A stretch of DNA of 56,163 bases from an uncultured Allomuricauda sp. (GTDB lineage: Bacteria > Bacteroidota > Bacteroidia > Flavobacteriales > Flavobacteriaceae). The position numbers and the translations under genes are program-made. Positions 31,557 to 39,933 of this stretch are shown piece after piece (within the stretch, counting starts at the first letter, position 1; every line of letters starts with the position of its first letter). The stretch spans positions 143,894-200,056 of the forward strand of contig NZ_CANLYK010000005.1 in the NCBI RefSeq assembly GCF_947495325.1, read 5' to 3'. The notes beneath the pieces were generated by a model that did not search any database, was not told where the DNA came from, and saw only the letters and a program-made list of their open reading frames with translations.

Positions 31557-33166
31557 AGGATGGCATGAGTAAAAAATCAGATTATTTTTCCGAGGATGAA
31601 ACCTATGTAAATAAGTTACGAACATCAATAAAGTGGGTATTGCTATGTATGGTGTGCTGTATCTTTGGTTCCCTTTCGGCGCAGAAGGATTTCTTGCTCA
31701 AGGTCGAAATAGACAGTTCGATCGCGTTTCAGACCATACATAATTTTGCCGCCTCCGATGCGTGGGCGGCTCAATACGTGGGAAACTGGCCTGATAAAAA
31801 AAAGAATGATATAGCGGACCTACTATTCAGTAGGGAGCATCAAAAAGATGGTTCTCCGGTGGGAATCGGCCTTTCTGCATGGCGTTTCAACATAGGGGCA
31901 GGTAGTGCCGTCCAAGGTGAACAAAGCGGGATTAAGGACCCATGGAGAAGAACGGAAGGCTTTTTACAGGATGATGGGAGCTATCATTGGCAAAATCAAT
32001 CAGGCCAGCAATGGTTTTTGCATGCTGCTAAAGAAAGAGGTGTGAATCAATTCATAGCATTTGTCAACAGTCCACCAATACAACTGACCAAGAATGGTAG
32101 GGCGCACTCCCAAGATGGTCTATCTGCCAATCTACCAAAGGATGGTTATGTTGCTTATGCATCTTTTTTGACAAAGGTACTTCAGCATTTTAAAAAGGAT
32201 GTTGGGATTGATTTTGATTACATAAGCCCCTTTAATGAACCCCAATGGGAATGGAAAGGAGGACAAGAAGGCTCTCCTTGGAACAATGATGAATTGGCCC
32301 AAATGGCCATGATTATTGATTCCGTTTTTAGAGTAGAAAATATAGGTTCAAAGATTGAGATTACCGAGGCAGGGGCCATTGACTATTTGACAGTGAAAAA
32401 GGATAAGTATGCAAACCGGAGTAACCAAATAGAAGAATTTTTCAATCCAAAAAGCTCAAGTTATCTTGGGGATTTAGAATCGATAGCTCCAAAAATAGCA
32501 GCACACAGCTATTTTACCACTTGGAATATGGAAAAGCTAAAAAAAGAGCGTCAACGAATCGCTGGAAAGCTTTTAAAATATCCCTCTTTAGAATATTGGA
32601 TGAGCGAGTATTGTATTTTGGAGAACAATGAAGAAATCAAGGGCAAAAGCAAAGATTTGGGAATGCAAACAGCGCTTTACGTGGCCCGCGTTATCCATGC
32701 CGACCTGACTATTGCCAATACCAGTGCCTGGCATTGGTGGTTGGCCATGAGCCCATACGATTTCAAAGACGGGCTTGTCTATCACGATAAGGAAACCGTG
32801 GACGGTACCTTTACGGATTCCAAGTTGCTTTGGGCTTTGGGCAATTATTCCAAATTCATAAGGCCCGGAGCCGAAAGAATCAAAGTGGCCTACACCGACT
32901 ACAACAAGGAAAAAACTTTGAAAGAAGGGGTCTTGATTTCGGCTTTTAGAAATACGGATGACAGTATTGTGGTTGTAGCTGTCAATCAGCGTAAAGATTC
33001 AGTTGAAATTCAATTGAAACAGGGTGCGTTTACGAATTTTAATATATATAGCTACGTTACCGATCATAAAAATAACTTAGCTGCTATGCCAAAGAATACC
33101 GGCCATAGCGGTCAAGTAAAAATTCATGGAAAGTCGATAACCACATTGCTTTTAAAGCCAGAATAA
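31553..33166 (+). CDS. GH30 glycoside hydrolase, endo-beta-1,6-galactanase-like
   Basis: A 537-residue exported GH30 enzyme. From the coupled ATG a signal peptide ends at SLSAQ (44), after an unusually long charged leader of about 24 residues; Met5 is an alternative start. Key motifs are FAASDAWAAQYVG, GLSAWRFNIGAGS, FVNSPPIQLTKNG, the acid/base Glu229 in YISPFNEPQWEW with GGQEGSPWNN after it, and the nucleophile Glu352 in YWMSEYCIL. A C-terminal beta-sandwich of about 100 residues follows. The NEPQW-x-W and QEGSPWNN segments resemble the GH30 enzymes that cut beta-1,6-galactan (subfamily 5-like); this assignment is from memory of the family. It would be the chain-cutting enzyme of the locus. 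Confidence 0.85.
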   Translation: MKDGMSKKSDYFSEDETYVNKLRTSIKWVLLCMVCCIFGSLSAQKDFLLKVEIDSSIAFQTIHNFAASDAWAAQYVGNWPDKKKNDIADLLFSREHQKDGSPVGIGLSAWRFNIGAGSAVQGEQSGIKDPWRRTEGFLQDDGSYHWQNQSGQQWFLHAAKERGVNQFIAFVNSPPIQLTKNGRAHSQDGLSANLPKDGYVAYASFLTKVLQHFKKDVGIDFDYISPFNEPQWEWKGGQEGSPWNNDELAQMAMIIDSVFRVENIGSKIEITEAGAIDYLTVKKDKYANRSNQIEEFFNPKSSSYLGDLESIAPKIAAHSYFTTWNMEKLKKERQRIAGKLLKYPSLEYWMSEYCILENNEEIKGKSKDLGMQTALYVARVIHADLTIANTSAWHWWLAMSPYDFKDGLVYHDKETVDGTFTDSKLLWALGNYSKFIRPGAERIKVAYTDYNKEKTLKEGVLISAFRNTDDSIVVVAVNQRKDSVEIQLKQGAFTNFNIYSYVTDHKNNLAAMPKNTGHSGQVKIHGKSITTLLLKPE

Positions 33167-33216
33167 CGACCTAGGTAATTGGCACTTAGTTCGAGTAGTA
33201 ACCTAAATTGAGAATT

Positions 33217-35328
33217 ATGATAGCATTGTTTCATGTAAGAAAGCTATTAAGAATTGGCTTTTGTACATTTCATATATTTTGTTTTGGCACGGCAAATGCA
33301 CAAAATAGTAACAAACCAGAACAAGTAGAACAACGGTCCAATATAATTTTTATCCTTACCGACGACTTAGGGTTTGGCGACTTGGGAGTGCTATTTCAGA
33401 ACCTGTTGGCCCAAGACAATACGTCGGGAACCCCACGGCAATTCACGCCCTATCTTGATAAAATGGCCTCCGAAGGTGCCTTACTTCCACAGCATTACGC
33501 CGCAGCACCGGTATGCGCTCCTTCAAGGGCCTCATTATTGTTGGGCCGCAGCCAAGGACACGCCAATATCAGGGACAATCAATTCGATAAAGCTTTGGAG
33601 AACAATCTCACTATGGGTTCCGCATTACAACAGGCGGGGTATACGACGGCCGCCATTGGAAAATGGGGACTACAAGGCAAGGGCAAGGCCCCGAACTGGC
33701 CGGCCCATCCCCTGAACCGTGGTTTTGATTATTATTTGGGTTATATACGCCACGGTGACGGGCACGAGCATTACCCTAAAGAAGGGCTTTATAGGGGAAC
33801 TAAAGAAGTGTATGAAAATCGCACCAGTATTACTCCAGACCTTGACAAGTGCTACACTACCGACCTATGGACTGCGGCTACCAAGAAATGGATCGTTGAC
33901 CATAAAAAAGGCGAGGATACCCACAAGCCTTTCTTTATTTACCTTGCTTATGATACTCCCCATGCCGTGTTGGAACTGCCCACTCAGGCTTACCCAAAGG
34001 GAGGAGGTTTGAACGGTGGTCTGCAATGGACCGGAAAGCCGGGCCAAATGATCAATACCGCTTCCGGCGAGGTCGATTCTTGGATGCATCCCGACTATGC
34101 GAATGCTACCTATGACCATGATAAAGATGCAAAAACGCCACAGGTACCGTGGCCCAATGTATACAAACGATATGCCACCGATACGCGGCGTATCGATTCT
34201 GCAGTGGGTGATATTTTGCAGTTGCTCAAAGACCTTGAAATTGATGAAAATACCATGGTCGTATTTACTTCCGACAACGGGCCTTCCAAAGAGTCCTATC
34301 TTAGGGGTGAACCCTATGAACCGACCTTTTTTCAAAGTTTTGGCCCTTTCGATGGCATTAAACGTGATTGCTGGGAAGGAGGTCTTCGGATGCCAACAGT
34401 AGCAAGATGGCCCGGTAAGATTCCTAAAAACCACATCATCGAAACACCAAGCATTTCGTACGATTGGATGCCTACTTTTATCGAGATGACAGGATTACCT
34501 GTACCTGCCCTATGTGATGGTGTATCACTTTTGCCATCATTGGTGGGTAAGGGAGAACAAAAGGCTAGTCATATTTATGTAGAATACTTTCAAGACGGAG
34601 AAACTCCGGAATATTCGAATTTCTTACCGAATCACCAAGGCCGTAAACGTAATCAGATGCAAATGTTACGGCTTGGGGACCTGGTCGGAATACGCTACGA
34701 TATTCAGTCCCAGAACGATGATTTTGAAATCTACGATGTGCGGAAAGATTCGCAACAAGCCCAAAACCTGTCTAAAAATGAAGATATGACCGAATTTCAA
34801 CAGCGGCTAAAACATCTCGCATTAGGTTCCCGTATGTCCAACAATACGGCTGTAAGGCCCTATGATAACAGCTATATTCCAGCGATTCAAAATAGCGGTA
34901 TGGAAAATGGCGTGCTGTGGAAAGGCTTCGACGACGATTTTCCATGGCTTCCAAAATTAGAGTACCTTGAAGCTAGCAACGAGGGGATTACCGGTTTTCC
35001 GAATGCACATTTTAAAGAAGATAAATCTGACGCTTTATTCTTTGAAGGTTATATTGAGATTCCGGTAGACGGCGAATATACTTTTTATGTTACTGCAAAT
35101 TCGGCTGCCTTATTACGAATTCATAATGCCACGGTAATCGATGCCGATCAGGGCTATTTTGCAAACTCGCCCAAAAGTGGTAGTATTAAATTAAAGGCAG
35201 GTCTACATCCGTTTCGATTATACTCGACTCATCGGAAAAGAGGAAAACCAACTATCAATTTAGAATGGAGTGAATCCCAAATAGCAAAGGAAACGATTCC
35301 CGTTTCGGCATTTTTCCATAAAAAGTGA
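33217..35328 (+). CDS. Type I (S1) sulfatase with C-terminal PA14-like domain
   Basis: A 703-residue exported protein. The ATG at 33217 gives a normal signal peptide ending TANAQ (29); a TTG three codons upstream is less likely. The sulfatase module (about 40-560) has FILTDDLGFGDLG, the signature VCAPSRASLLLG with modifiable Cys100, GKWGLQG, RGFDYYLGYIRHGDGHEHYP, DTPHAVLE and FTSDNGPSKESY. The last 140 residues (about 565-703) read as a PA14-like beta-barrel: LFFEGYIEIPVDGEYTFYV, AALLRIHNATVI, SIKLKAGLHPFRLYST, INLEWS. PA14 domains usually bind sugars or shape active sites, so this one may hold the enzyme on its substrate. Most S1 sulfatases lack such a tail. It follows GH30 by 50 bases. Confidence 0.92.
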   Translation: MIALFHVRKLLRIGFCTFHIFCFGTANAQNSNKPEQVEQRSNIIFILTDDLGFGDLGVLFQNLLAQDNTSGTPRQFTPYLDKMASEGALLPQHYAAAPVCAPSRASLLLGRSQGHANIRDNQFDKALENNLTMGSALQQAGYTTAAIGKWGLQGKGKAPNWPAHPLNRGFDYYLGYIRHGDGHEHYPKEGLYRGTKEVYENRTSITPDLDKCYTTDLWTAATKKWIVDHKKGEDTHKPFFIYLAYDTPHAVLELPTQAYPKGGGLNGGLQWTGKPGQMINTASGEVDSWMHPDYANATYDHDKDAKTPQVPWPNVYKRYATDTRRIDSAVGDILQLLKDLEIDENTMVVFTSDNGPSKESYLRGEPYEPTFFQSFGPFDGIKRDCWEGGLRMPTVARWPGKIPKNHIIETPSISYDWMPTFIEMTGLPVPALCDGVSLLPSLVGKGEQKASHIYVEYFQDGETPEYSNFLPNHQGRKRNQMQMLRLGDLVGIRYDIQSQNDDFEIYDVRKDSQQAQNLSKNEDMTEFQQRLKHLALGSRMSNNTAVRPYDNSYIPAIQNSGMENGVLWKGFDDDFPWLPKLEYLEASNEGITGFPNAHFKEDKSDALFFEGYIEIPVDGEYTFYVTANSAALLRIHNATVIDADQGYFANSPKSGSIKLKAGLHPFRLYSTHRKRGKPTINLEWSESQIAKETIPVSAFFHKK

Positions 35329-35486
35329 TAATAAAGAACCTAATTTAATATTAAAATAAAATAAAACAAAAATCTAATCAAGGCTTAAAATCGTTCTAAT
35401 CTTATGATGTGTTCGTTCCGCCATTTTTTATGGCGAAAAACAAATTTAAGATTGGATTATTTAAAAATGAGAATTACAATCATTAT

Positions 35487-37046
35487 ATGAAACGTTATAG
35501 AAAAGTACTTCTAATCGGCTTGGCTATAGGTCTTCTTACCTGTAAAGATGACAAAAAGAAAAGTGTATCTGCGAAATCATCCGATACCGCAAAACCAAAT
35601 ATCGTCATTATCTATGCAGATGATCTTGGGTATGGGGAACTTGGCGCGTATGGAGCCACGGAACTAAAAACCCCTAATCTAGACAAGTTGGCTAATGGAG
35701 GACTTCGTTTTACGAGCGGGTATGCCTCCTCCGCAACATGTACCCCCAGCAGATATGCCCTTCTTACAGGGACGTATCCATGGCGTAACAAGAACGCCCG
35801 TATTCTTTCCGGAAGTGCTCCCCTGATTATCGATACGACTCAGATGACGATTCCGAAAATGCTCAAGGGAGCAGGGTATACCACTGGTATTGTAGGAAAA
35901 TGGCATTTGGGATTGGGTTCCGGAAATGTTGACTGGAACCAAACTATAAGCCCAGGGCCAAACGAAGTCGGTTTCGATGAGAGTTATATTATGGCAGCCA
36001 CGCAAGACCGTGTACCTACCGTATATATCGAAAATGGAAAAGTAGTTGATTTGGATTCAAATGATCCGATTTCAGTGGATTATAAGAAGAACTTTTCAGG
36101 GGAACTCACGGGAAAAAATAATCCGGAACTATTGAAAATGAAATGGCATCATGGACATAACAACAGCATCGTAAATGGAATTCCTCGAATCGGTTTTATG
36201 AAAGGGGGAGAAGCTGCTAAATGGGTGGACGAGGATATGGCCGATACATTTTTGAACAAGGCCCAAGACTATGTGAAATTCCACAAGAATGAATCTTTCT
36301 TTTTGTATTATGCCTTGCAACAACCACATGTACCCCGCACCCCGCATCCAAGATTTGTAGGGTCATCTGGTATGGGTCCGAGAGGCGACGTTATCGTAGA
36401 AGCCGATTGGTGTGTGGGTGAATTCATAAAAACACTGGAATCTGAAGGATTATTGGAGAATACCTTAATTATATTTACCAGTGATAATGGTCCCGTGTTG
36501 AACGACGGTTACTTTGACGACGCAGTTGAAAAATTAGGGAATCATAAACCAGCTGGATCGTTACGGGGAGGAAAGTATAGTTTATTTGAAGCGGGTACCC
36601 GAGTGCCGTTTTTTACCTATTGGAAAGGTCATATAGATTCTGGAGTATCCGATGCGTTGGTTTCTCAACTAGATTTACTTACGTCACTGGCAGAGTTGGT
36701 CAATAGTAATACAAAAGGTCCGGATAGCGAAAACCTACTGAACGCATTTTTAGGAGATAGCCAAAAGGGACGCGATGAAATGGTTTTGGAAGCCACCTCA
36801 AGAACTGCCCTTCGAAAAGGTGATTGGGTAATGATCCCTCCCAATACAGGTGCTGCCTTAAATAAACTTGTAAATATTGAGCTGGGCAATAAGAAAGAAT
36901 ACCAATTGTATAATCTGAAGGAGGATATTGGACAGGAGAAAAATTTGGCAAAATCAAATCTGGATAAATTAGAGGAGATGAAAGCTATCTATATGAAAAT
37001 TAAGGGAGAAGAATACAGCTCGATAGAAGGATTAGAACTGAAATGA
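35487..37046 (+). CDS. Type I (S1) sulfatase lipoprotein
   Basis: A 519-residue sulfatase. The ATG at 35487 gives a clean lipoprotein signal ending at Cys19 (GLLTC); the frame is open for 26 codons upstream to a GTG, but that extension is charged and not signal-like. Motifs are IIYADDLGYGELG, the signature TCTPSRYALLTG with modifiable Cys85, VGKWHLGLG, GPNEVGFDESYIMAATQDRVPTVYIENG, WHHGHNNSIVNG, LQQPHVPRTPH and FTSDNGP. The long conserved block from NEVGFD to RIGFMKGG marks a distinct S1 group common in Bacteroidota; some relatives are galactan or mucin sulfatases. It is separated from the previous sulfatase by about 158 AT-rich bases, so it may have its own promoter. Confidence 0.95.
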   Translation: MKRYRKVLLIGLAIGLLTCKDDKKKSVSAKSSDTAKPNIVIIYADDLGYGELGAYGATELKTPNLDKLANGGLRFTSGYASSATCTPSRYALLTGTYPWRNKNARILSGSAPLIIDTTQMTIPKMLKGAGYTTGIVGKWHLGLGSGNVDWNQTISPGPNEVGFDESYIMAATQDRVPTVYIENGKVVDLDSNDPISVDYKKNFSGELTGKNNPELLKMKWHHGHNNSIVNGIPRIGFMKGGEAAKWVDEDMADTFLNKAQDYVKFHKNESFFLYYALQQPHVPRTPHPRFVGSSGMGPRGDVIVEADWCVGEFIKTLESEGLLENTLIIFTSDNGPVLNDGYFDDAVEKLGNHKPAGSLRGGKYSLFEAGTRVPFFTYWKGHIDSGVSDALVSQLDLLTSLAELVNSNTKGPDSENLLNAFLGDSQKGRDEMVLEATSRTALRKGDWVMIPPNTGAALNKLVNIELGNKKEYQLYNLKEDIGQEKNLAKSNLDKLEEMKAIYMKIKGEEYSSIEGLELK

Positions 37047-37131
37047 TAACTATGGTTTTTTAAGAAGGAAAGTTTAGCGAATAAATTCAAAATCTACTAA
37101 AACAAGTATCAAAATTGTAAAAGTAATGATA

Positions 37132-37777
37132 ATGAAAAAAGTTATTTGGGAGTGCTACTGTTTGTGTTTTCTATCCCTGCATTAATTGCCCAAGAACTAA
37201 AGCTTGAGTCGCTTTTTCAGGAACTTATGGTACTACAGCATGATATGTGTTTGACCATTTAGGGCGAGGGCTTTCAGTCTCTATTCAAAATAGGAGATGA
37301 CATTTCAAGTACAATAGTCGATGCTGAAGGGGCATGGCATGTCACCCTGCCTCCACAGAAAGCAGGTGGCCCGTTTATTTTCAAGGTGGTTTCAAGAATT
37401 GAATCTGTACTATTTACGGATGTCAAGATCCGGGAAGCCTGGATTTGTTCTGGGCAGTCAAACATGGCCATGGAGTATCGGATATCCAGGAATTGGAAAC
37501 TTCGGCTAAAAACATCCGGACATTTCAAATACAAAGAACAGTTGCCTTTCAAAGAGCAAAAATATCTTGATGCAGAATGGAAAATCGGAAATCCTTCAAG
37601 TGGGGTAACCTTTTCCTTTGCTTCCTGAAATGCCAGAGTATTGATAAGTATATTCTGGTTGGGAATGTTGGATTGCAGCTTTTTAGCTCGGCCAAAGCTG
37701 CGTGTGTGCAAGGAAGGCTTTTGAGAACAGCTTTCGTTTCTATATCAAAGGCTACTGGCAGTTCAGGTAGTATCTAA
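37132..37777 (+). pseudogene. Decayed sialate O-acetylesterase (SASA-type) gene
   Basis: A broken gene for a SGNH-type carbohydrate acetylesterase. An ATG at 37132 starts MKK, then one extra A in the A-run would restore a signal peptide (LLFVFSIPALIAQ). In that frame the text continues as SLFQELMVLQHD, meets TAG at 37260 where relatives have Trp of the WG motif, and resumes as DAEGAWHVTLPPQKAGGPF and AWICSGQSNMAME (37434-37472), the diagnostic catalytic-serine motif. Another shift near 37480-37490 moves the homology into a different frame (ELETSAKNIRTFQIQRTVAF), and DAEWKIGNPSS returns to the first. The C-terminal two thirds of the family are missing. It sits directly after the last sulfatase, so it was probably once a working member of the locus. 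Confidence 0.8.
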
Positions 37778-38184
37778 TTAACATTTCGGAGATTTTATTT
37801 GTTCTTATACCAAGCAAAATCCCATTAAATGGACATAAAACTAATGATTTGAGCAACCACACCGGAGGGACTAGAACCTACCACTCAATGCGCTAATATT
37901 GACCCTCTTCCCATTTAAGGATAACCTTATATAAAGACTGGATTCGTTGTTTCTATCGACTCTATTTGGATATAGCCAAAATAAAATTGAAAATGTTGTT
38001 TGTGTGCGCATAGTTGATACTGTTTTTGAATTAACAATTGTTTGTTGAAAGTCAAATCAACTCTGCAGGATGTGGTAACTTTTCAAACTGATCCAAAATG
38101 TTGGCAGATAAAAAGTACTTGTTGACGATTTGCGAACCAGTTGTTGGCAAATCACGTCAAATCAAATATAACCTCTAAAAATGT
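37778..38184. other. Non-coding junction between the polysaccharide locus and core genes
   Basis: About 400 bases without a supported gene. On the minus strand, 37855-37890 resembles a worn tRNA 3' half (GGTTCTAGTCCCTCC), but the T-stem does not pair fully. No recombinase, insertion sequence or clear direct repeat was found. It may be debris left where accessory DNA meets the tRNA-Lys region. Confidence 0.35.
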
Positions 38185-38218
38185 AAAATCCTGTAAATCA
38201 TATGATTTACAGGATTTT
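38185..38218 (-). terminator. Terminator of tRNA-Lys
   Basis: A perfect 34-base palindrome (17-bp arms, starting AAAATCCTGTAAATC) lies 24 bases downstream of the 3' end of the minus-strand tRNA-Lys and is followed by a T-rich stretch on that strand. It can fold in either direction. Confidence 0.8.
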
Positions 38219-38242
38219 GATATCAATTGGTTTCTTAAAAAG

Positions 38243-38315
38243 TGACCTGACTGGGGCTCGAACCCAGGACCCTCTCCTTAAAAGGGAGATGCTCTACCAA
38301 CTGAGCTATCAGGTC
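38243..38315 (-). tRNA. tRNA-Lys (anticodon TTT)
   Basis: The 73-base minus-strand sequence folds into a full cloverleaf. The acceptor GACCTGA pairs with TCAGGTC, the D-arm is GCTC-AGTTGGTA-GAGC, the anticodon stem TCTCC/GGAGA encloses loop CTTTTAA with anticodon TTT, the variable loop is GGGTC, and the T-arm is CTGGG-TTCGAGC-CCCAG. The discriminator base is A, and CCA is not encoded. It decodes AAA and AAG lysine codons. It has its own promoter (38359-38388) and terminator. Confidence 0.97.
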
Positions 38316-38358
38316 AATAAAAAAACAAAAGCGCCAAAAATGCTGCGCTAAGCGGGTG

Positions 38359-38388
38359 CAAATATAATATCAATAATCTATTTTGCAA
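38359..38388 (-). promoter_or_regulatory. tRNA-Lys promoter
   Basis: On the minus strand, TTG (38386-38388), a 19-base spacer and TATATTTG (38359-38366) match the Bacteroidota -33/-7 consensus. The 12 bases after the -7 element (CACCCGCTTAGC) are identical to those after the putative rRNA promoter at 56020-56027. Confidence 0.8.
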
Positions 38389-38441
38389 GATGATTTAATG
38401 ATAAATTTGTGTTTTTTTGAAATCATCTTTAATTCTTAATA

Positions 38442-38957
38442 ATGAAAGTAGTTTTGATAGGTTATATGGCAAGCGGAAAGTCATCTATTGGTAGGCTGTT
38501 AGCCAATGACTTGGATATTGGGTTTATTGATTTGGACGAGTATATTGAATCCGAAATGCAAAAATCAATCACGACTATTTTTTCAGAAAAAGGCGAGATT
38601 TTTTTTCGAAAGCTGGAACACGAAATGTTAGTTAAGGTCTTAAATGAAAATGAATCAGTAGTGCTTTCAACCGGAGGGGGTACTCCATGTTATGGTGAGA
38701 ATATGAAAGCGATTCTTGACAATTCTGATTATTCAATTTATTTACAATTACCTGTTTTAACATTGGTCAATAGAATAAGTAGTGAAAAAGACCAGAGACC
38801 TTTGGTAAAGAATATTGAAGACAAGGACTTGCCCGAATTTGTTGGAAAACATCTTTTTGAAAGAAGGCAATTCTATACCCAAGCAAAGCATATTCTGGAT
38901 TGTGAAGGCAAAACTATTGAAGAATTGGTATCAGAACTGAAATCGTTGCTACTCTAA
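38442..38957 (+). CDS. aroK: Shikimate kinase
   Basis: A 171-residue cytoplasmic kinase that phosphorylates shikimate with ATP in the pathway to chorismate and aromatic amino acids. The Walker A loop GYMASGKSS (7-15, Lys13), shikimate-binding DLDEYIE (30-36), FFRKLEHE with Arg56, the STGGGTP loop (76-82) and the lid DQRPLV with its Arg are all present. Length is normal for the family. It is convergent with, and overlaps by nine bases at the stop codons, the phosphoribosyltransferase gene, and it lies just beyond tRNA-Lys. Confidence 0.96.
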   Translation: MKVVLIGYMASGKSSIGRLLANDLDIGFIDLDEYIESEMQKSITTIFSEKGEIFFRKLEHEMLVKVLNENESVVLSTGGGTPCYGENMKAILDNSDYSIYLQLPVLTLVNRISSEKDQRPLVKNIEDKDLPEFVGKHLFERRQFYTQAKHILDCEGKTIEELVSELKSLLL

Positions 38958-39446
38958 ATAAACGGTATCATTTTTAGGCTTAAATTCTACTTTAATATGT
39001 TCATTTAAAGAAGTGGACAATGAGATTCCCTTGTAATCTGCTTTTACCGGATACTTTTTATGGTTTCTATTTACCAACACGGCAGTTTTTAACTGTTTTA
39101 TAGGTGTTTTAAGAAAATGGTGTACGCCATAAATTAATGTTGTGCCCGAATTTAAAACATCATCAACAAGAACAACGGACTTATTTTTATATTCTTCTTC
39201 TTTAATAGAAGTACTGACTCCACTTTCTAGAGGGTTTTTCTTATCCATTTGTAGTTTGCACAAAACAATGTCAGCTCCTGTTATTTTTCTAAGGACAGCA
39301 GCTATTTTTTTTGCAAAGAGTAAACCACCGCCATCAATACCGGCAATAATAATTTCTTCCTCGTTAACATTCGCTTCGTAAATCTGATAAGCTATACGAT
39401 TTACTGTATACCGAATTTGATCATTGTTAAGTATCTGATTGTTCAT
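38949..39446 (-). CDS. PyrR-like phosphoribosyltransferase
   Basis: A 165-residue type I phosphoribosyltransferase. The PRPP-binding loop VVLVDDVLNSGTTL (91-104, Asp95-Asp96) is diagnostic, and IAGIDGGGLLFAKKI forms the PPi loop. The overall layout resembles PyrR/uracil phosphoribosyltransferase-like proteins. Whether it regulates pyrimidine genes or salvages a base is not visible; no pyr genes adjoin. It lies downstream of the S4 RNA-binding protein gene on the same strand, 36 bases away, probably in one operon. Its stop end overlaps aroK. Confidence 0.88.
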   Translation of the reverse strand: MNNQILNNDQIRYTVNRIAYQIYEANVNEEEIIIAGIDGGGLLFAKKIAAVLRKITGADIVLCKLQMDKKNPLESGVSTSIKEEEYKNKSVVLVDDVLNSGTTLIYGVHHFLKTPIKQLKTAVLVNRNHKKYPVKADYKGISLSTSLNEHIKVEFKPKNDTVYLE

Positions 39447-39482
39447 AACAGGGAATGAAGATAGACAAAGATATAAAACAGA

Positions 39483-39854
39483 TTATTCAGATTCATCCAA
39501 ATACCCATCAATATCCCTTCTGTCCTTTTTTGTAGGCCTCCCCACTCCTTTTTTTCTGTAGTGGTCCTTCGCTAGTTTAAGCAGGTCATTATGTTCAAAC
39601 GCTTCTTTAGGGGTAGTGTCTTTTCTATAAATGTCAACCAGCTTGGCCCCAACCCGACTTTCAGGAATATCCAAAACGGTAAGCTGATATCCAATTTGGT
39701 TTTTTCGCACAAGAATTTTGTCCATTGGATATACCTCTCTAGATGGCTTTACTACGGCTCCATTAATCCGTACTTGGCCTTTTTTAACAGCAATAGCGGC
39801 AACGTTTCTTGTTTTAAAGTATCTAATACACCAAAGGTATTTGTCAATGCGCAT
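39483..39854 (-). CDS. S4-domain RNA-binding protein (Hsp15-like)
   Basis: A 123-residue basic protein with an S4 domain in its first 60 residues (MRIDKYLWCIRYFKTRNVAAIAVKKGQVRING). A charged tail rich in Lys/Arg and Asp follows (KKGVGRPTKKDRRDIDGY). Hsp15-type proteins (HslR) bind 50S subunits carrying stranded nascent chains; the length and fold fit, but function is inferred from family. It heads a two-gene operon with the phosphoribosyltransferase and is divergent from the FKBP-like lipoprotein gene. Confidence 0.9.
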   Translation of the reverse strand: MRIDKYLWCIRYFKTRNVAAIAVKKGQVRINGAVVKPSREVYPMDKILVRKNQIGYQLTVLDIPESRVGAKLVDIYRKDTTPKEAFEHNDLLKLAKDHYRKKGVGRPTKKDRRDIDGYLDESE

Positions 39855-39933
39855 AAACTCTGCAAATCTTTGTTAAGGAAATAAGCAAAAATAACGGAAA
39901 ATTGTATCTTGCGCAGCTAAATAAACATACTTA

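Noticed and set aside
33865..34434. A 189-codon open frame opposite the PA14 sulfatase gene
   Set aside because: It is antisense to a well-supported sulfatase, has no signal or known motif, and mirrors codon bias of the real gene.
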